DNA of 64,000 nt, taken from NCBI GenBank assembly GCA_018894105.1, contig CM032127.1, positions 36,042,760-36,106,759 of the forward strand, read 5' to 3'. Positions 46,652 to 58,926 of this stretch are shown piece by piece. Origin of the DNA: Jacaranda mimosifolia (lineage: Eukaryota > Streptophyta > Magnoliopsida > Lamiales > Bignoniaceae). The notes under the pieces are model-generated. The model ran no database searches and was not told where the DNA came from. It was given only the letters and a program-made list of their open reading frames with translations. A program made the position numbers and the translations under genes. The first letter of the stretch is position 1; each line of letters begins with the position of its first letter.

Positions 46652-46770
46652 GGGTGCGATCATACCAGCCCCAATGCATCGGATCCCATCAGAACTCCGA
46701 AGTTAAGCGTGCTTGGGCGAGAGTAGTACTAGGATGGGTGACCCCCTGGGAAGTCCTCGTGTTGCACCCC
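46652..46770 (+). rRNA. 5S rRNA, copy 3
   Basis: A19 to C, T21 to C and C28 to T (CCCCAATGCATCGG variant, shared with copy 23). Ends otherwise consensus. Confidence 0.94.
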
Positions 46771-47162
46771 TTTTTTCTTCTCTGCCCCCGCGCTTCGTAT
46801 TATATATTTATTTATTCACTATTTCTTTTTCTTTTGCATCCTCGCTCGTTATCTCGATGCCCCCTTATCGGTGGCCCAGGGCATCGAACGACCAGGATCG
46901 CCCGGCCCCACGGCCCGTTCCTCGTGGCTGCAGCTGCGCAGCGCCAAAAAGCGGCCGGTTGGGCCCCGAAACGCAGCTATTCGGCCTCCAAAATTGTCCG
47001 CAACGGGCAAGCCCCGCTGGCCACGTCGTGGGGCTCCGGACGAGCTTCGCAACCGCGTACTGTGCGCCGCGTAACTCCTCACGGATAGTAAGTTGCGCGT
47101 TTCGGAGGCGCCGTCGCCGCGCGCGCATCAAGTACAAATCAATTCGGCGCGCGTTAGCCAGC

Positions 47163-47281
47163 GTGTGCGATCATACCAGCACTAATGCACCGGATCCCAT
47201 CAGAACTCCAAAGTTAAGTGTGCTTGGGCGAGAGTAGTACTAGGATAGGTGACCCCCTGGGAAGTCCTCGTGTTGCACCCC
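47163..47281 (+). rRNA. 5S rRNA, copy 4
   Basis: G2 to T, G48 to A, C57 to T in box A and G85 to A in box C. Both internal promoter boxes are hit, so activity is doubtful. Confidence 0.93.
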
Positions 47282-47674
47282 TTTTTTCTTCTCTGCCCCC
47301 GCGCTTCGTATTATATATTTATTTATTCACTATTTCTTTTTCTTTTGCATCCTCGCTCATTATCTCGATGCCCCCTTATCGGTGGCCCACGGCATCGAAC
47401 GACCAGGATCGCCCGGCCCCACGGCCCGTTCCTCACGGCTGCAGCTGCGCAGCGCCAAAAAGCGGCCGGTTGGGCCCCGAAGCGCAGCTATTCGGCCTCC
47501 AAAATTGTCCGCAACGGGGCAAGCCCCGCTGGCCACGTCGTGGGGCTCCGGACGAGCTTCGCAACCGCGTACTGTGCGCCGCGTAACTCCTCACGGATAG
47601 TAAGTTGCGCGTTTCAGAGGCGCCGTCGCCGCGCGCGCATCAAGTACAAATCAATTCGGCGTGCGTTAGCCAGC

Positions 47675-47793
47675 GTGTGCGATCATACCAGCACTAATGC
47701 ACCGGATCCCATCAGAACTCCAAAGTTAAGTGTGCTTGGGCGAGAGTAGTACTAGGATGGGTGACCCCCTGGGAAGTCCTCGTGTTGCACCCC
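47675..47793 (+). rRNA. 5S rRNA, copy 5
   Basis: G2 to T, G48 to A, C57 to T. Same haplotype as copies 10, 14 and 18. Confidence 0.94.
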
Positions 47794-48185
47794 TTTTTTC
47801 TTCTCTGCCCCCGCGCTTCGTATTATATATTTCTTTATTCACTATTTCTTTTTCTTTTGCATCCTCGCTCGTTATCTCGATGCCCCCTTATCGGTGGCCC
47901 AGGGCATCGAACGACCAGGATCGCCCGGCCCCACGGCCCGTTCCTCGTGGCTGCAGCTGCGCAGCGCCAAAAAGCGGCCGGTTGGGCCCCGAAACGCAGC
48001 TATTCGGCCACCAAAATTGTCCGCAACGGGCAAGCCCCGCTGGCCACGTCGTGGGGCTCCGGACGAGCTTCGCAACCGCGTACTGTGCGCCGCGTAACTC
48101 CTCACGGATAGTAAGTTGCGCGTTTCGGAGGCGCCGTCACCGCGCACGCATCAAGTACAAATCAATTCGGCGCGCGTTAGCCAGC

Positions 48186-48304
48186 GTGTGCGATCATACC
48201 AGCACTAATGCACCGGATCCCATCAGAACTCCAAAGTTAACTGTGCTTGGGCGAGAGTAGTACTAGGATGGGTGACCCCCTGGGAAGTCCTCGTGTTGCA
48301 CCCC
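48186..48304 (+). rRNA. 5S rRNA, copy 6
   Basis: G2 to T, G48 to A, G56 to C and C57 to T; box A is doubly changed. Confidence 0.93.
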
Positions 48305-48697
48305 TTTTTTCTTCTCTGCCCCTGCGCTTCGTATTATATATTTATTTATTCACTATTTCTTTTTCTTTTGCATCCTCGCTCGTTATCTCGATGCCCCCTT
48401 ATCGGTGGCCCACGGCATCGGACGACCAGGATCGCCCGGCCCCACGGCCCGTTCCTCACGGCTGCAGCTGCGCAGCGCCAAAGAGCGGCCGGTTGGGCCC
48501 CGAAACGCAGCTATTCGGCCACCAAAATTTTCCCCAACGGGGCAAGCCCGGTTGGCCGCGTCGTGGGACTCCGGACGAGCTTCGCAACCGCGTACTGTAC
48601 GCCGCGTAACTCCTCACGGATCGTAAGTTGTGCATTTCGGAGGCGCCGTCGCCGATTGCGCATCAAGCACGAATCAATTCGGCGCGCGTTAGCCAGC

Positions 48698-48816
48698 GGG
48701 TGCGATCATACCAGCACTAATGCACCGGATCCCATAAGAACTCCGAAGTTAAGCGTGCTTGGGCGAGAGTAGTACTAGTATGGGTGACCCCCTGGGAAGT
48801 CCTCGTGTTGCACCCC
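48698..48816 (+). rRNA. 5S rRNA, copy 7
   Basis: C39 to A and G82 to T in box C. The following spacer has a 14-15 bp deletion, giving the shortest unit (498 bp). Confidence 0.94.
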
Positions 48817-49195
48817 TTTTTTCTTCTCTACCCCCGCGCTTCGTATTATATATTTATTTATTCACTATTTCTTTTTCTTTTGCATCCTCGCTCGTTATCT
48901 CGATGCCCCCGCATCGGTGGCCCACGGCATGGGACGGCCAGGATCGCCCGGCCTCACGGCTGCAGCTGCGCAGCGCCAAAAAGTGGCCGATTGGGCCCCG
49001 AAACGCAGCTATTCGGCCACCAAAATTGTCCCCAACGGGGCAAGCCCGGTTGGCCGCGTCGTGGGGCTCCGGACGAGCTTCGCAACCGCGTACTGTGCGC
49101 CGCGTAACTCCTCACGGATCGAAAGTTGCGCGTTTCGGAGATGCCGTCGCCGCGTGCGCATCTAGCACGAATCAATTCGGCACGCGTTAGCCAGC

Positions 49196-49314
49196 ATGTG
49201 CGATCATACCAGCACTAATGCACCGGATCCCATCAGAACTCCGAAGTTAAGCGTGCTTGGGCGAGAGTAGTACTAGGATGGGTGACCCCCTGGGAAGTCC
49301 TCGTGTTGCACCTC
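49196..49314 (+). rRNA. 5S rRNA, copy 8
   Basis: G1 to A and G2 to T at the 5' end, with C118 to T at the 3' end. A1 and T118 would still pair. Confidence 0.94.
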
Positions 49315-49708
49315 TTTTTTCTTCTCTGCCCCCGCGCTTCGTATTATATATTTATTTATTCACTATTTCTTTTTCTTTTGCATCCTCGCTCGTTATCTCG
49401 ATGCCCCCTTTGTCGGTGGTCCGCGGCATCGGACGGCCAGGATCGCCCGGCCCCACGGCCCGTTCCTCACGGCTGCAGCTGCGCTGCTCCAAAAAGCGGC
49501 TGGTTGGGTCCCGAAACGCAGCTATTCGGCCTCCAAAATTGTCCCCAACGGGGCAGGCCCGGTTGGCCACGTCGTGGGGCTCCGGACGAGCTTCGCAACC
49601 GCGTACTGTGCGCCGCGTAACTCCTCACGGATCGAAAGTTGCGCATTTCGGAGATGCCGTCGCCGCGTGCGCATCTAGCACAAATCAATTCGGCGCGCGT
49701 TAGCCAGC

Positions 49709-49827
49709 GGGTGCGATCATACCAGCACTAATGCACCGGATCCCATCAGAACTCCGAAGTTAAGCGTGCTTGGGCGAGAGTAGTACTAGGATGGGTGACC
49801 CCCTGGGAAGTCCTCCTGTTGCACCAC
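49709..49827 (+). rRNA. 5S rRNA, copy 9
   Basis: Consensus except the 3' haplotype G108 to C and C118 to A (CTCCTGTTGCACCAC). Confidence 0.95.
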
Positions 49828-50220
49828 TTTTTTCTTCTCTGCCCCCGCGCTTCGTATTATATATTTATTTATTCACTATTTCTTTTTCTTTTGCATCCTC
49901 GCTCGTTATCTCGATGCCCCCGCATCGGTGGCCCACGGCATCGGACGGCCAGGATCGCCCGGCCCCACGGCCCGTTCCTCACGGCTGCAGCTGCGCAGCG
50001 CCAAAAAGCGGCCTGTTGGGCCTCGAAACGCAGCTATTCGGCCTCCAAAATTGTCCGGAACGGGGCAAGCCCCGCTGGCCACGTCGTGGGGCTCCGGACG
50101 AGCTTCGCACCCGCGTACTGTGCGCCGCGTAACTCCTCACGGATAGTAAGTTGCGCGTTTCGGAGGCGCCGTCGCCGCGCGCGCATCAAGTACAAATCAA
50201 TTCGGCGCGCGTTAGCCAGC

Positions 50221-50339
50221 GTGTGCGATCATACCAGCACTAATGCACCGGATCCCATCAGAACTCCAAAGTTAAGTGTGCTTGGGCGAGAGTAGTACTA
50301 GGATGGGTGACCCCCTGGGAAGTCCTCGTGTTGCACCCC
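50221..50339 (+). rRNA. 5S rRNA, copy 10
   Basis: G2 to T, G48 to A, C57 to T. First gene of higher-order unit i. Confidence 0.94.
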
Positions 50340-50732
50340 TTTTTTCTTCTCTACCCCCGCGCTTCGTATTATATATTTATTTATTCACTATTTCTTTTTC
50401 TTTTGCATCCTCGCTCGTTATCTCGATGCCCCTTTATCGGTGGCCCACGACATCGGACGACCAGGATCGCCCGGCCCCACGGCCCGTTCCTCACGGCTGC
50501 AGCTGCGCAGCGCCAAAAAGCGGCCGGTTGGGCCCCGAAACGCAGCTATTCGGCCACCAAAATTGTCCCCAACGGGGCAAGCCCGGTTGGCCGCGTCGTG
50601 GGACTCCGGACGAGCTTCACAACCGCGTACTGTGCGCCGCGTAACTCCTCACGGATCGTAAGTTGCGCATTTCGGAGGCGCCGTCGCCGCGCGCGCATCA
50701 AGCACGAATCAATTCGGCGCGCGTTAGCCAGC

Positions 50733-50851
50733 GTGTGCGATCATACCAGCACTAATGCACCGGATCCCATCAGAACTCCGAAGTTAAGCGTGCTTGGGCG
50801 AGAGTAGTACTAGGATGGGTGACCCCCTGTGAAGTCCTCCTGTTGCACCAC
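50733..50851 (+). rRNA. 5S rRNA, copy 11
   Basis: G2 to T, G98 to T, and the 3' haplotype G108 to C with C118 to A. Confidence 0.94.
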
Positions 50852-51244
50852 TTTTTTCTTCTCTGCCCCCGCGCTTCGTATTATATATTTATTTATTCAC
50901 TATTTCTTTTTCTTTTGCATCCTCGCTCGTTATCTCGATGCCCCCGCATCGGTGGTCCGCGGCATCGGACGGCCAGGATCGCCCGGCCCCACGGCCCGTT
51001 CCTCACGGCTGCAGCTGCGCTGCTCCAAAAAGCGGCTGGTTGGGTCCCGAAACGCAGCTATTCGGCCTCCAAAATTGTCCCCAACGGGGCAGGCCCGGTT
51101 GGCCACGTCGTGGGGCTCCGGACGAGCTTCGCAACCGCGTACTGTGCGCCGCGTAACTCCTCACGGATCGAAAGTTGTGCGTTTCGGAGATGCCGTCGCC
51201 GCGTGCGCATCTGGCACAAATCAATTCGGCGTGCGTTGGCCAGC

Positions 51245-51363
51245 GGGTGCGATCATACCACCCCCAATGCATCGGATCCCATCAGAACTCCGAAGTTAAG
51301 CGTGCTTGGGCGAGAGTAGTACTAGGATGGGTGACCCCCTGGGAAGTCCTCGCGTTGCACCCC
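51245..51363 (+). rRNA. 5S rRNA, copy 12
   Basis: G17 to C, A19 to C, T21 to C, C28 to T and T109 to C. Confidence 0.94.
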
Positions 51364-51757
51364 TTTTTTCTTCTCTGCCCCCCGCGCTTCGTATTATATA
51401 TTTATTTATTCACTATTTCTTTTTCTTTTGCATCCTCGCTCGTTATCTCGATGCCCCCGCATCGGTGGTCTGCGGTATCGGACGGCCAGGATCGCCCGGC
51501 CCCACGGCCCGTTCCTCACGGCTGCAGCTGCGCTGCTCCAAAAAGCGACTGGTTGGGTCCCGAAATGCAGCTATTCGGCCTCCAAAATTGTCCCCAACGG
51601 GGCAGGCCCGGTTGGCCACGTCGTGGGGCTCCAGACGAGCTTCGCAACCGCGTACTGTGCGCCGCGTAACTCCTCACGGATCGAAAGTTGCGCGTTTCGG
51701 AGATGCCGTCGCCGCGTGCGCATCTAGCACAAATCAATTCGGCGCGCGTTAGCCAGC

Positions 51758-51876
51758 GGGTGCGATCATACCAGCACAAATGCACCGGATCCCATCAGAA
51801 CTCCGAAGTTAAGCGTGCTTGGGCGAGAGTAGTACTAGGATGGGTGACCCCCTGGGAAGTCCTCCTGTTGCACCAC
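51758..51876 (+). rRNA. 5S rRNA, copy 13
   Basis: T21 to A and the 3' haplotype G108 to C with C118 to A. Last gene of higher-order unit i. Confidence 0.94.
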
Positions 51877-52269
51877 TTTTTTCTTCTCTGCCCCCGCGCT
51901 TCGTATTATATATTTATTTATTCACTATTTCTTTTTCTTTTGCATCCTCGCTCGTTATCTCGATGCCCCCGCATCGGTGGCCCACGGCATCAGACGGCCA
52001 GGATCGCCCGGCCCCACGGCCCGTTCCTCACGGCTGCAGCTGCGCAGCGCCAAAAAGCGGCCGGTTGGGCCTCGAAACGCAGCTATTCGGCCTCCAAAAT
52101 TGTCCGCAACGGGGCAAGCCCCGCTGGCCACGTCGTGGGGCTCCGGACGAGCTTCGCACCCGCGTACTGTGCGCCGCGTAACTCCTCACGGATAGTAAGT
52201 TGCGCGTTTCGGAGGCGCCGTCGCCGCGCGCGCATCAAGTACAAATCAATTCGGCGCGCGTTAGCCAGC

Positions 52270-52388
52270 GTGTGCGATCATACCAGCACTAATGCACCGG
52301 ATCCCATCAGAACTCCAAAGTTAAGTGTGCTTGGGCGAGAGTAGTACTAGGATGGGTGACCCCCTGGGAAGTCCTCGTGTTGCACCCC
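52270..52388 (+). rRNA. 5S rRNA, copy 14
   Basis: Same as copy 10 (G2 to T, G48 to A, C57 to T). Confidence 0.94.
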
Positions 52389-52781
52389 TTTTTTCTTCTC
52401 TACCCCCGCGCTTCGTATTATATATTTATTTATTCACTATTTCTTTTTCTTTTGCATCCTCGCTCGTTATCTCGATGCCCCCTTATCGGTGGCCCACGAC
52501 ATCGGACGACCAGGATCGCCCGGCCCCACGGCCCGTTCCTCACGGCTGCAGCTGCGCAGCGCCAAAAAGCGGCCGGTTGGGCCCCGAAACGCAGCTATTC
52601 GGCCACCAAAATTGTCCCCAACGGGGCAAGCCCGGTTGGCCGCGTCGTGGGACTCCGGACGAGCTTCGCAACCGCGTACTGTGCGCCGCGTAACTCCTCA
52701 CGGATCGTAAGTTGCGCATTTCGGAGGCGCCGTCGCCGCGCGCGCATCAAGCACGAATCAATTCGGCGCGCGTTAGCCAGC

Positions 52782-52900
52782 GGGTGCGATTATACTAGCA
52801 CTAATGCACCGGATCCCATCAGAACTCCGAAGTTAAGCGTGCTTGGGCGAGAGTAGTACTAGGATGGGTGACCCCCTGTGAAGTCCTCCTGTTGCACCAC
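52782..52900 (+). rRNA. 5S rRNA, copy 15
   Basis: Like copy 11 at G98 to T and the 3' haplotype, but G2 is intact and C10 and C15 are T. Confidence 0.94.
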
Positions 52901-53293
52901 TTTTTTCTTCTCTGCCCCCGCGCTTCGTATTATATATTTATTTATTCACTATTTCTTTTTCTTTTGCATCCTCGCTCGTTATCTCGATGCCCCCGCATCG
53001 GTGGTCCGCGGCATCGGACGGCCAGGATCGCCCGGCCCCACGGCCCGTTCCTCACGGCTGCAGCTGCGCTGCTCCAAAAAGCGGCTGGTTGGGTCCCGAA
53101 ACGCAGCTATTCGGCCTCCAAAATTGTCCCCAACGGGGCAGGCCCGGTTGGCCACGTCGTGGGGCTCCGGACGAGCTTCGCAACCGCGTACTGTGCGCCG
53201 CGTAACTCCTCACGGATCGAAAGTTGTGCGTTTCGGAGATGCCGTCGCCGCGTGCGCATCTGGCACAAATCAATTCGGCGTGCGTTGGCCAGC

Positions 53294-53412
53294 GGGTGCG
53301 ATCATACCACCCCCAATGCATCGGATCCCATCAGAACTCCGAAGTTAAGCGTGCTTGGGCGAGAGTAGTACTAGGATGGGTGACCCCCTGGGAAGTCCTC
53401 GCGTTGCACCCC
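53294..53412 (+). rRNA. 5S rRNA, copy 16
   Basis: Same as copy 12. Confidence 0.94.
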
Positions 53413-53806
53413 TTTTTTCTTCTCTGCCCCCCGCGCTTCGTATTATATATTTATTTATTCACTATTTCTTTTTCTTTTGCATCCTCGCTCGTTATCTCGA
53501 TGCCCCCGCATCGGTGGTCTGCGGTATCGGACGGCCAGGATCGCCCGGCCCCACGGCCCGTTCCTCACGGCTGCAGCTGCGCTGCTCCAAAAAGCGACTG
53601 GTTGGGTCCCGAAATGCAGCTATTCGGCCTCCAAAATTGTCCCCAACGGGGCAGGCCCGGTTGGCCACGTCGTGGGGCTCCAGACGAGCTTCGCAACCGC
53701 GTACTGTGCGCCTCGTAACTCCTCACGGATCGAAAGTTGCGCGTTTCGGAGATGCCGTCGCCGCGTGCGCATCTAGCACAAATCAATTCGGCGCGCGTTA
53801 GCCAGC

Positions 53807-53925
53807 GGGTGCGATCATACCAGCACAAATGCACCGGATCCCATCAGAACTCCGAAGTTAAGCGTGGTTGGGCGAGAGTAGTACTAGGATGGGTGACCCC
53901 CTGGGAAGTCCTCCTGTTGCACCAC
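53807..53925 (+). rRNA. 5S rRNA, copy 17
   Basis: Like copy 13, plus C61 to G in box A. Confidence 0.94.
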
Positions 53926-54318
53926 TTTTTTCTTCTCTGCCCCCGCGCTTCGTATTATATATTTATTTATTCACTATTTCTTTTTCTTTTGCATCCTCGC
54001 TCGTTATCTCGATGCCCCCGCATCGGTGGCCCACGGCATCAGACGGCCAGGATCGCCCGGCCCCACGGCCCGTTCCTCACGGCTGCAGCTGCGCAGCGCC
54101 AAAAAGCGGCCGGTTGGGCCTCGAAACGCAGCTATTCGGCCTCCAAAATTGTCCGCAACGGGGCAAGCCCCGCTGGCCACGTCGTGGGGCTCCGGACGAG
54201 CTTCGCACCCGCGTACTGTGCGCCGCGTAACTCCTCACGGATAGTAAGTTGCGCGTTTCGGAGGCGCCGTCGCCGCGCGCGCATCAAGTACAAATCAATT
54301 CGGCGCGCGTTAGCCAGC

Positions 54319-54437
54319 GTGTGCGATCATACCAGCACTAATGCACCGGATCCCATCAGAACTCCAAAGTTAAGTGTGCTTGGGCGAGAGTAGTACTAGG
54401 ATGGGTGACCCCCTGGGAAGTCCTCGTGTTGCACCCC
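54319..54437 (+). rRNA. 5S rRNA, copy 18
   Basis: Same as copies 10 and 14. Confidence 0.94.
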
Positions 54438-54830
54438 TTTTTTCTTCTCTACCCCCGCGCTTCGTATTATATATTTATTTATTCACTATTTCTTTTTCTT
54501 TTGCATCCTCGCTCGTTATCTCGATGCCCCCTTATCGGTGGCCCACGACATCGGACGACCAGGATCGCCCGGCCCCACGGCCCGTTCCTCACGGCTGCAG
54601 CTGCGCAGCGCCAAAAAGCGGCCGGTTGGGCCCCGAAACGCAGCTATTCGGCCACCAAAATTGTCCCCAACGGGGCAAGCCCGGTTGGCCGCGTCGTGGG
54701 ACTCCGGACGAGCTTCACAACCGCGTACTGTGCGCCGCGTAACTCCTCACGGATCGTAAGTTGCGCATTTCGGAGGCGCCGTCGCCGCGCGCGCATCAAG
54801 CACGAATCAATTCGGCGCGCGTTAGCCAGC

Positions 54831-54949
54831 GTGTGCGATCATACCAGCACTAATGCACCGGATCCCATCAGAACTCCGAAGTTAAGCGTGCTTGGGCGAG
54901 AGTAGTACTAGGATGGGTGACCCCCTGTGAAGTCCTCCTGTTGCACCAC
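54831..54949 (+). rRNA. 5S rRNA, copy 19
   Basis: Same as copy 11 (G2 to T, G98 to T, 3' haplotype). Confidence 0.94.
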
Positions 54950-55342
54950 TTTTTTCTTCTCTGCCCCCGCGCTTCGTATTATATATTTATTTATTCACTA
55001 TTTCTTTTTCTTTTGCATCCTCGCTCGTTATCTCGATGCCCCCGCATCGGTGGTCCGCGGCATCGGACGGCCAGGATCGCCCGGCCCCACGGCCCGTTCC
55101 TCACGGCTGCAGCTGCGCTGCTCCAAAAAGCGGCTGGTTGGGTCCCGAAACGCAGCTATTCGGCCTCCAAAATTGTCCCCAACGGGGCAGGCCCGGTTGG
55201 CCACGTCGTGGGGCTCCGGACGAGCTTCGCAACCGCGTACTGTGCGCCGCGTAACTCCTCACGGATCGAAAGTTGTGCGTTTCGGAGATGCCGTCGCCGC
55301 GTGCGCATCTGGCACAAATCAATTCGGCGTGCGTTGGCCAGC

Positions 55343-55461
55343 GGGTGCGATCATACCACCCCCAATGCATCGGATCCCATCAGAACTCCGAAGTTAAGCG
55401 TGCTTGGGCGAGAGTAGTACTAGGATGGGTGACCCCCTGGGAAGTCCTCGCGTTGCACCCC
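55343..55461 (+). rRNA. 5S rRNA, copy 20
   Basis: Same as copies 12 and 16. Confidence 0.94.
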
Positions 55462-55855
55462 TTTTTTCTTCTCTGCCCCCCGCGCTTCGTATTATATATT
55501 TATTTATTCACTATTTCTTTTTCTTTTGCATCCTCGCTCGTTATCTCGATGCCCCCGCATCGGTGGTCTGCGGTATCGGACGGCCAGGATCGCCCGGCCC
55601 CACGGCCCGTTCCTCACGGCTGCAGCTGCGCTGCTCCAAAAAGCGACTGGTTGGGTCCCGAAATGCAGCTATTCGGCCTCCAAAATTGTCCCCAACGGGG
55701 CAGGCCCGGTTGGCCACGTCGTGGGGCTCCAGACGAGCTTCGCAACCGCGTACTGTGCGCCGCGTAACTCCTCACGGATCGAAAGTTGCGCGTTTCGGAG
55801 ATGCCGTCGCCGCGTGCGCATCTAGCACAAATCAATTCGGCGCGCGTTAGCCAGC

Positions 55856-55974
55856 GGGTGCGATCATACCAGCACAAATGCACCGGATCCCATCAGAACT
55901 CCGAAGTTAAGCGTGCTTGGGCGAGAGTAGTACTAGGATGGGTGACCCCCTGGGAAGTCCTCCTGTTGCACCAC
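55856..55974 (+). rRNA. 5S rRNA, copy 21
   Basis: Same as copy 13. End of the third higher-order unit. Confidence 0.94.
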
Positions 55975-56367
55975 TTTTTTCTTCTCTGCCCCCGCGCTTC
56001 GTATTATATATTTATTTATTCACTATTTCTTTTTCTTTTGCATCCTCGCTCGTTATCTCGATGCCCCCGCATCGGTGGTCCGCGGCATCGGACGGCCAGG
56101 ATCGCCCGGCCCCACGGCCCGTTCCTCACGGCTGCAGCTGCGCTGCTCCAAAAAGCGGCTGGTTGGGTCCCGAAATGCAGCTATTCGGCCTCCAAAATTG
56201 TCCCCAACGGGGCAGGCCCGGTTGGCCACGTCGTGGGGCTCCAGACGAGCTTCGCAACCACATACTGTGCGCCGCGTAACTCCTCACGGATCGAAAGTTG
56301 CGCGTTTCGGAGATGCCGTCGCCGCGTGCGCATCTAGCACAAATCAATTCGGCGCGCGTTAGCCAGC

Positions 56368-56486
56368 GGGTGCGATCATACCAGCACAAATGCACCGGAT
56401 CCCATCAGAACTCCGAAGTTAAGCGTGCTTGGGCGAGAGTAGTACTAGGATGGGTGACCCCCTGGGAAGTCCTCCTGTTGCACCAC
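56368..56486 (+). rRNA. 5S rRNA, copy 22
   Basis: T21 to A and the 3' haplotype, as copy 13, but outside the higher-order block. Confidence 0.94.
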
Positions 56487-56878
56487 TTTTTTCTTCTCTG
56501 CCCCCGCGCTTCGTATTATATATTTATTTATTCACTATTTATTTTTCTTTTGCATCCTCGCTCATTATCTCGATGCCCCCGCATCGGTGGCCCACGGCAT
56601 CGGACGGCCAGGATCGCCTGGCCCCACGGCCCGTTCCTCACGGCTGCAGCTGCGCTGCTCCAAAAAGCGGCTGGTTGGGCCCCGAAACGCAGCTATTCGG
56701 CCTCCAAATTGTCCCCAACACGGCAGGCCCCGTTGGCCACCTCGTGGGGCTCCGGACGAGCTTCGCAACCGCGTACTGTGCGCCGCGTAACTCCTCACGG
56801 ATCGAAAGTTGTGCGTTTCGGAGATGCCGTCGCCGCGTGCGCATCTGGCACAAATCAATTCGGCGCGCGTTGGCCAGC

Positions 56879-56997
56879 GGGTGCGATCATACCAGCCCCA
56901 ATGCATCGGATCCCATCAGAACTCCGAAGTTAAGCGTGCTTGGGCGAGAGTAGTACTAGGATGGGTGACCCCCTGGGAAGTCCTCGTGTTGCACCCC
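56879..56997 (+). rRNA. 5S rRNA, copy 23
   Basis: A19 to C, T21 to C, C28 to T, as copy 3. Confidence 0.94.
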
Positions 56998-57390
56998 TTT
57001 TTTCTTCTCTGCCCCCGCGCTTCGTATTATATATTTATTTATTCACTATTTCTTTTTCTTTTGCATCCTCGCTCGTTATCTCGATGCCCCCGCATCGGTG
57101 GCCCACGGCATCGGACGGCCAGGATCGCCCGGCCCCACGGCCCGTTCCTCACGGCTGCAGCTGCGCTGCTCCAAAAAGCGGCTGGTTGGGCCTCGAAACG
57201 CAGCTATTCGGCCTCCAAAATTGTCCCCAACGCGGCAGGCCCCGTTGGCCACGTCGTGGGGCTCCGGACGAGCTTCGCAACCGCGTACTGTGCGCCGCGT
57301 AACTCCTCACGGATCGAAAGTTGCGCGTTTCGGAGGCGCCGTCGCCGCGCGCGCATCAAGCACGAATCAATTCGGCGCGCGTTAGCCAGC

Positions 57391-57509
57391 GTGTGCGATC
57401 ATACCAGCACTAATGCACCGGATCCCATCAGAACTCCGAAGTTAAGCGTGCTTGGGCGAGAGTAGTACTAGGATGGGTGACCCCCTGGGAAGTCCTCGTG
57501 TTGCACCCC
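57391..57509 (+). rRNA. 5S rRNA, copy 24
   Basis: Only G2 to T. Followed by the single alpha spacer within the beta zone. Confidence 0.95.
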
Positions 57510-57902
57510 TTTTTTCTTCTCTGCCCCCGCGCTTCGTATTATATATTTATTTATTCACTATTTCTTTTTCTTTTGCATCCTCGCTCGTTATCTCGATGCC
57601 CCCGCATCGGTGGCCCGCGGCATCGAACGACCAGGATCGCCCGGCCCCACGGCCCGTTCCTCACGGCTGCAGCTGCGCAGCGCCAAAAAGCGGCCGGTTG
57701 GGCCCCGAAACGCAGCTATTCGGCCACCAAAATTGTCCCCAACGGGGCAAGCCCGGTTGGCCGCGTCGTGGGGCTCCGGACGAGCTTCGCAACCGCGTAC
57801 TGTGCGCCGCGTAACTCCTCACGGATCGAAAGTTGCGCGTTTCGGAGATGCCGTCGCCGCGTGCGCATCTAGCACGAATCAATTCGGCGCGCGTTAGCCA
57901 GC

Positions 57903-58021
57903 GTGTGCTATCATACCAGCACTAATGCACCGGATCCCATCAGAACTCCGAAGTTAAGCGTGCTTGGGCGAGAGTAGTACTAGGATGGGTGACCCCCTGG
58001 GAAGTCCTCGTGTTGCACCTC
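57903..58021 (+). rRNA. 5S rRNA, copy 25
   Basis: G2 to T, G7 to T and C118 to T. Confidence 0.94.
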
Positions 58022-58414
58022 TTTTTTCTTCTCTGCCCCCGCGCTTCGTATTATATATTTATTTATTCACTATTTCTTTTTCTTTTGCATCCTCGCTCGT
58101 TATCTCGATGCCCCCGCATCGGTGGTCCGCGGCATCGGACGGCCAGGATCGCCCGGCCCCACGGCCCGTTCCTCACGGCTGCAGCTGCGCTGCTCCAAAA
58201 AGCGGCTGGTTGGGCCTCGAAACGCAGCTATTCGGCCTCCAAAATTGTCCCCAACGGGGCAGGCCCGGTTGGCCACGTCGTGGGGCTCCGGACGAGCTTC
58301 GCAACCGCGTACTGTGCGCCGCGTAACTCCTCACGGATCGAAAGTTGCGCGTTTCGGAGATGCCGTCGCCGCGTGCGCATCTAGCACAAATCAATTCGGC
58401 GCGCGTTAGCCAGC

Positions 58415-58533
58415 GGGTGCGATCATACCAGCACTAATGCACCGGATCCCATCAGAACTCCGAAGTTAAGCGTGCTTGGGCGAGAGTAGTACTAGGATGG
58501 GTGACCCCCTGGGAAGTCCTCGTGTTGCACCCC
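58415..58533 (+). rRNA. 5S rRNA, copy 26
   Basis: Exact array consensus. Boxes A and C intact, GGGTGC pairs with GCACCC, and T6 follows. Confidence 0.97.
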
Positions 58534-58926
58534 TTTTTTCTTCTCTGCCCCCGCGCTTCGTATTATATATTTATTTATTCACTATTTCTTTTTCTTTTGC
58601 ATCCTCGCTCGTTATCTCGATGCCCCCGCATCGGTGGTCCGCGGCATCGGACGGCCAGGATCGCCCGGCCCCACGGCCCGTTCCTCACGGCTGCAGCTGC
58701 GCTGCTCCAAAAAGCGGCTGGTTGGGTCCCGAAACGCAGCTATTCGGCCTCCAAAATTGTCCCCAACGGGGCAGGCCCGGTTGGCCACGTCGTGGGGCTC
58801 CGGACGAGCTTCGCAACCGCGTACTGTGCGCCGCGTAACTCCTCACGGATCGAAAGTTGCGCGTTTCGGAGATGCCGTCGCCGCGTGCGCATCTAGCACA
58901 AATCAATTCGGCGCGCGTTAGCCAGC

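Larger units (their letters stand above)
49828..55974 (+). repeat. Higher-order repeat in the 5S array, 3 x 2049 bp
   Basis: Units 49828-51876, 51877-53925 and 53926-55974 each hold four monomers in the same order of gene haplotypes (copies 10-13, 14-17, 18-21) and spacer classes (alpha, alpha, beta, beta). Every equivalent gene start is offset by exactly 2049 bp. Few differences separate the three units, far fewer than separate neighbouring monomers. Confidence 0.95.
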
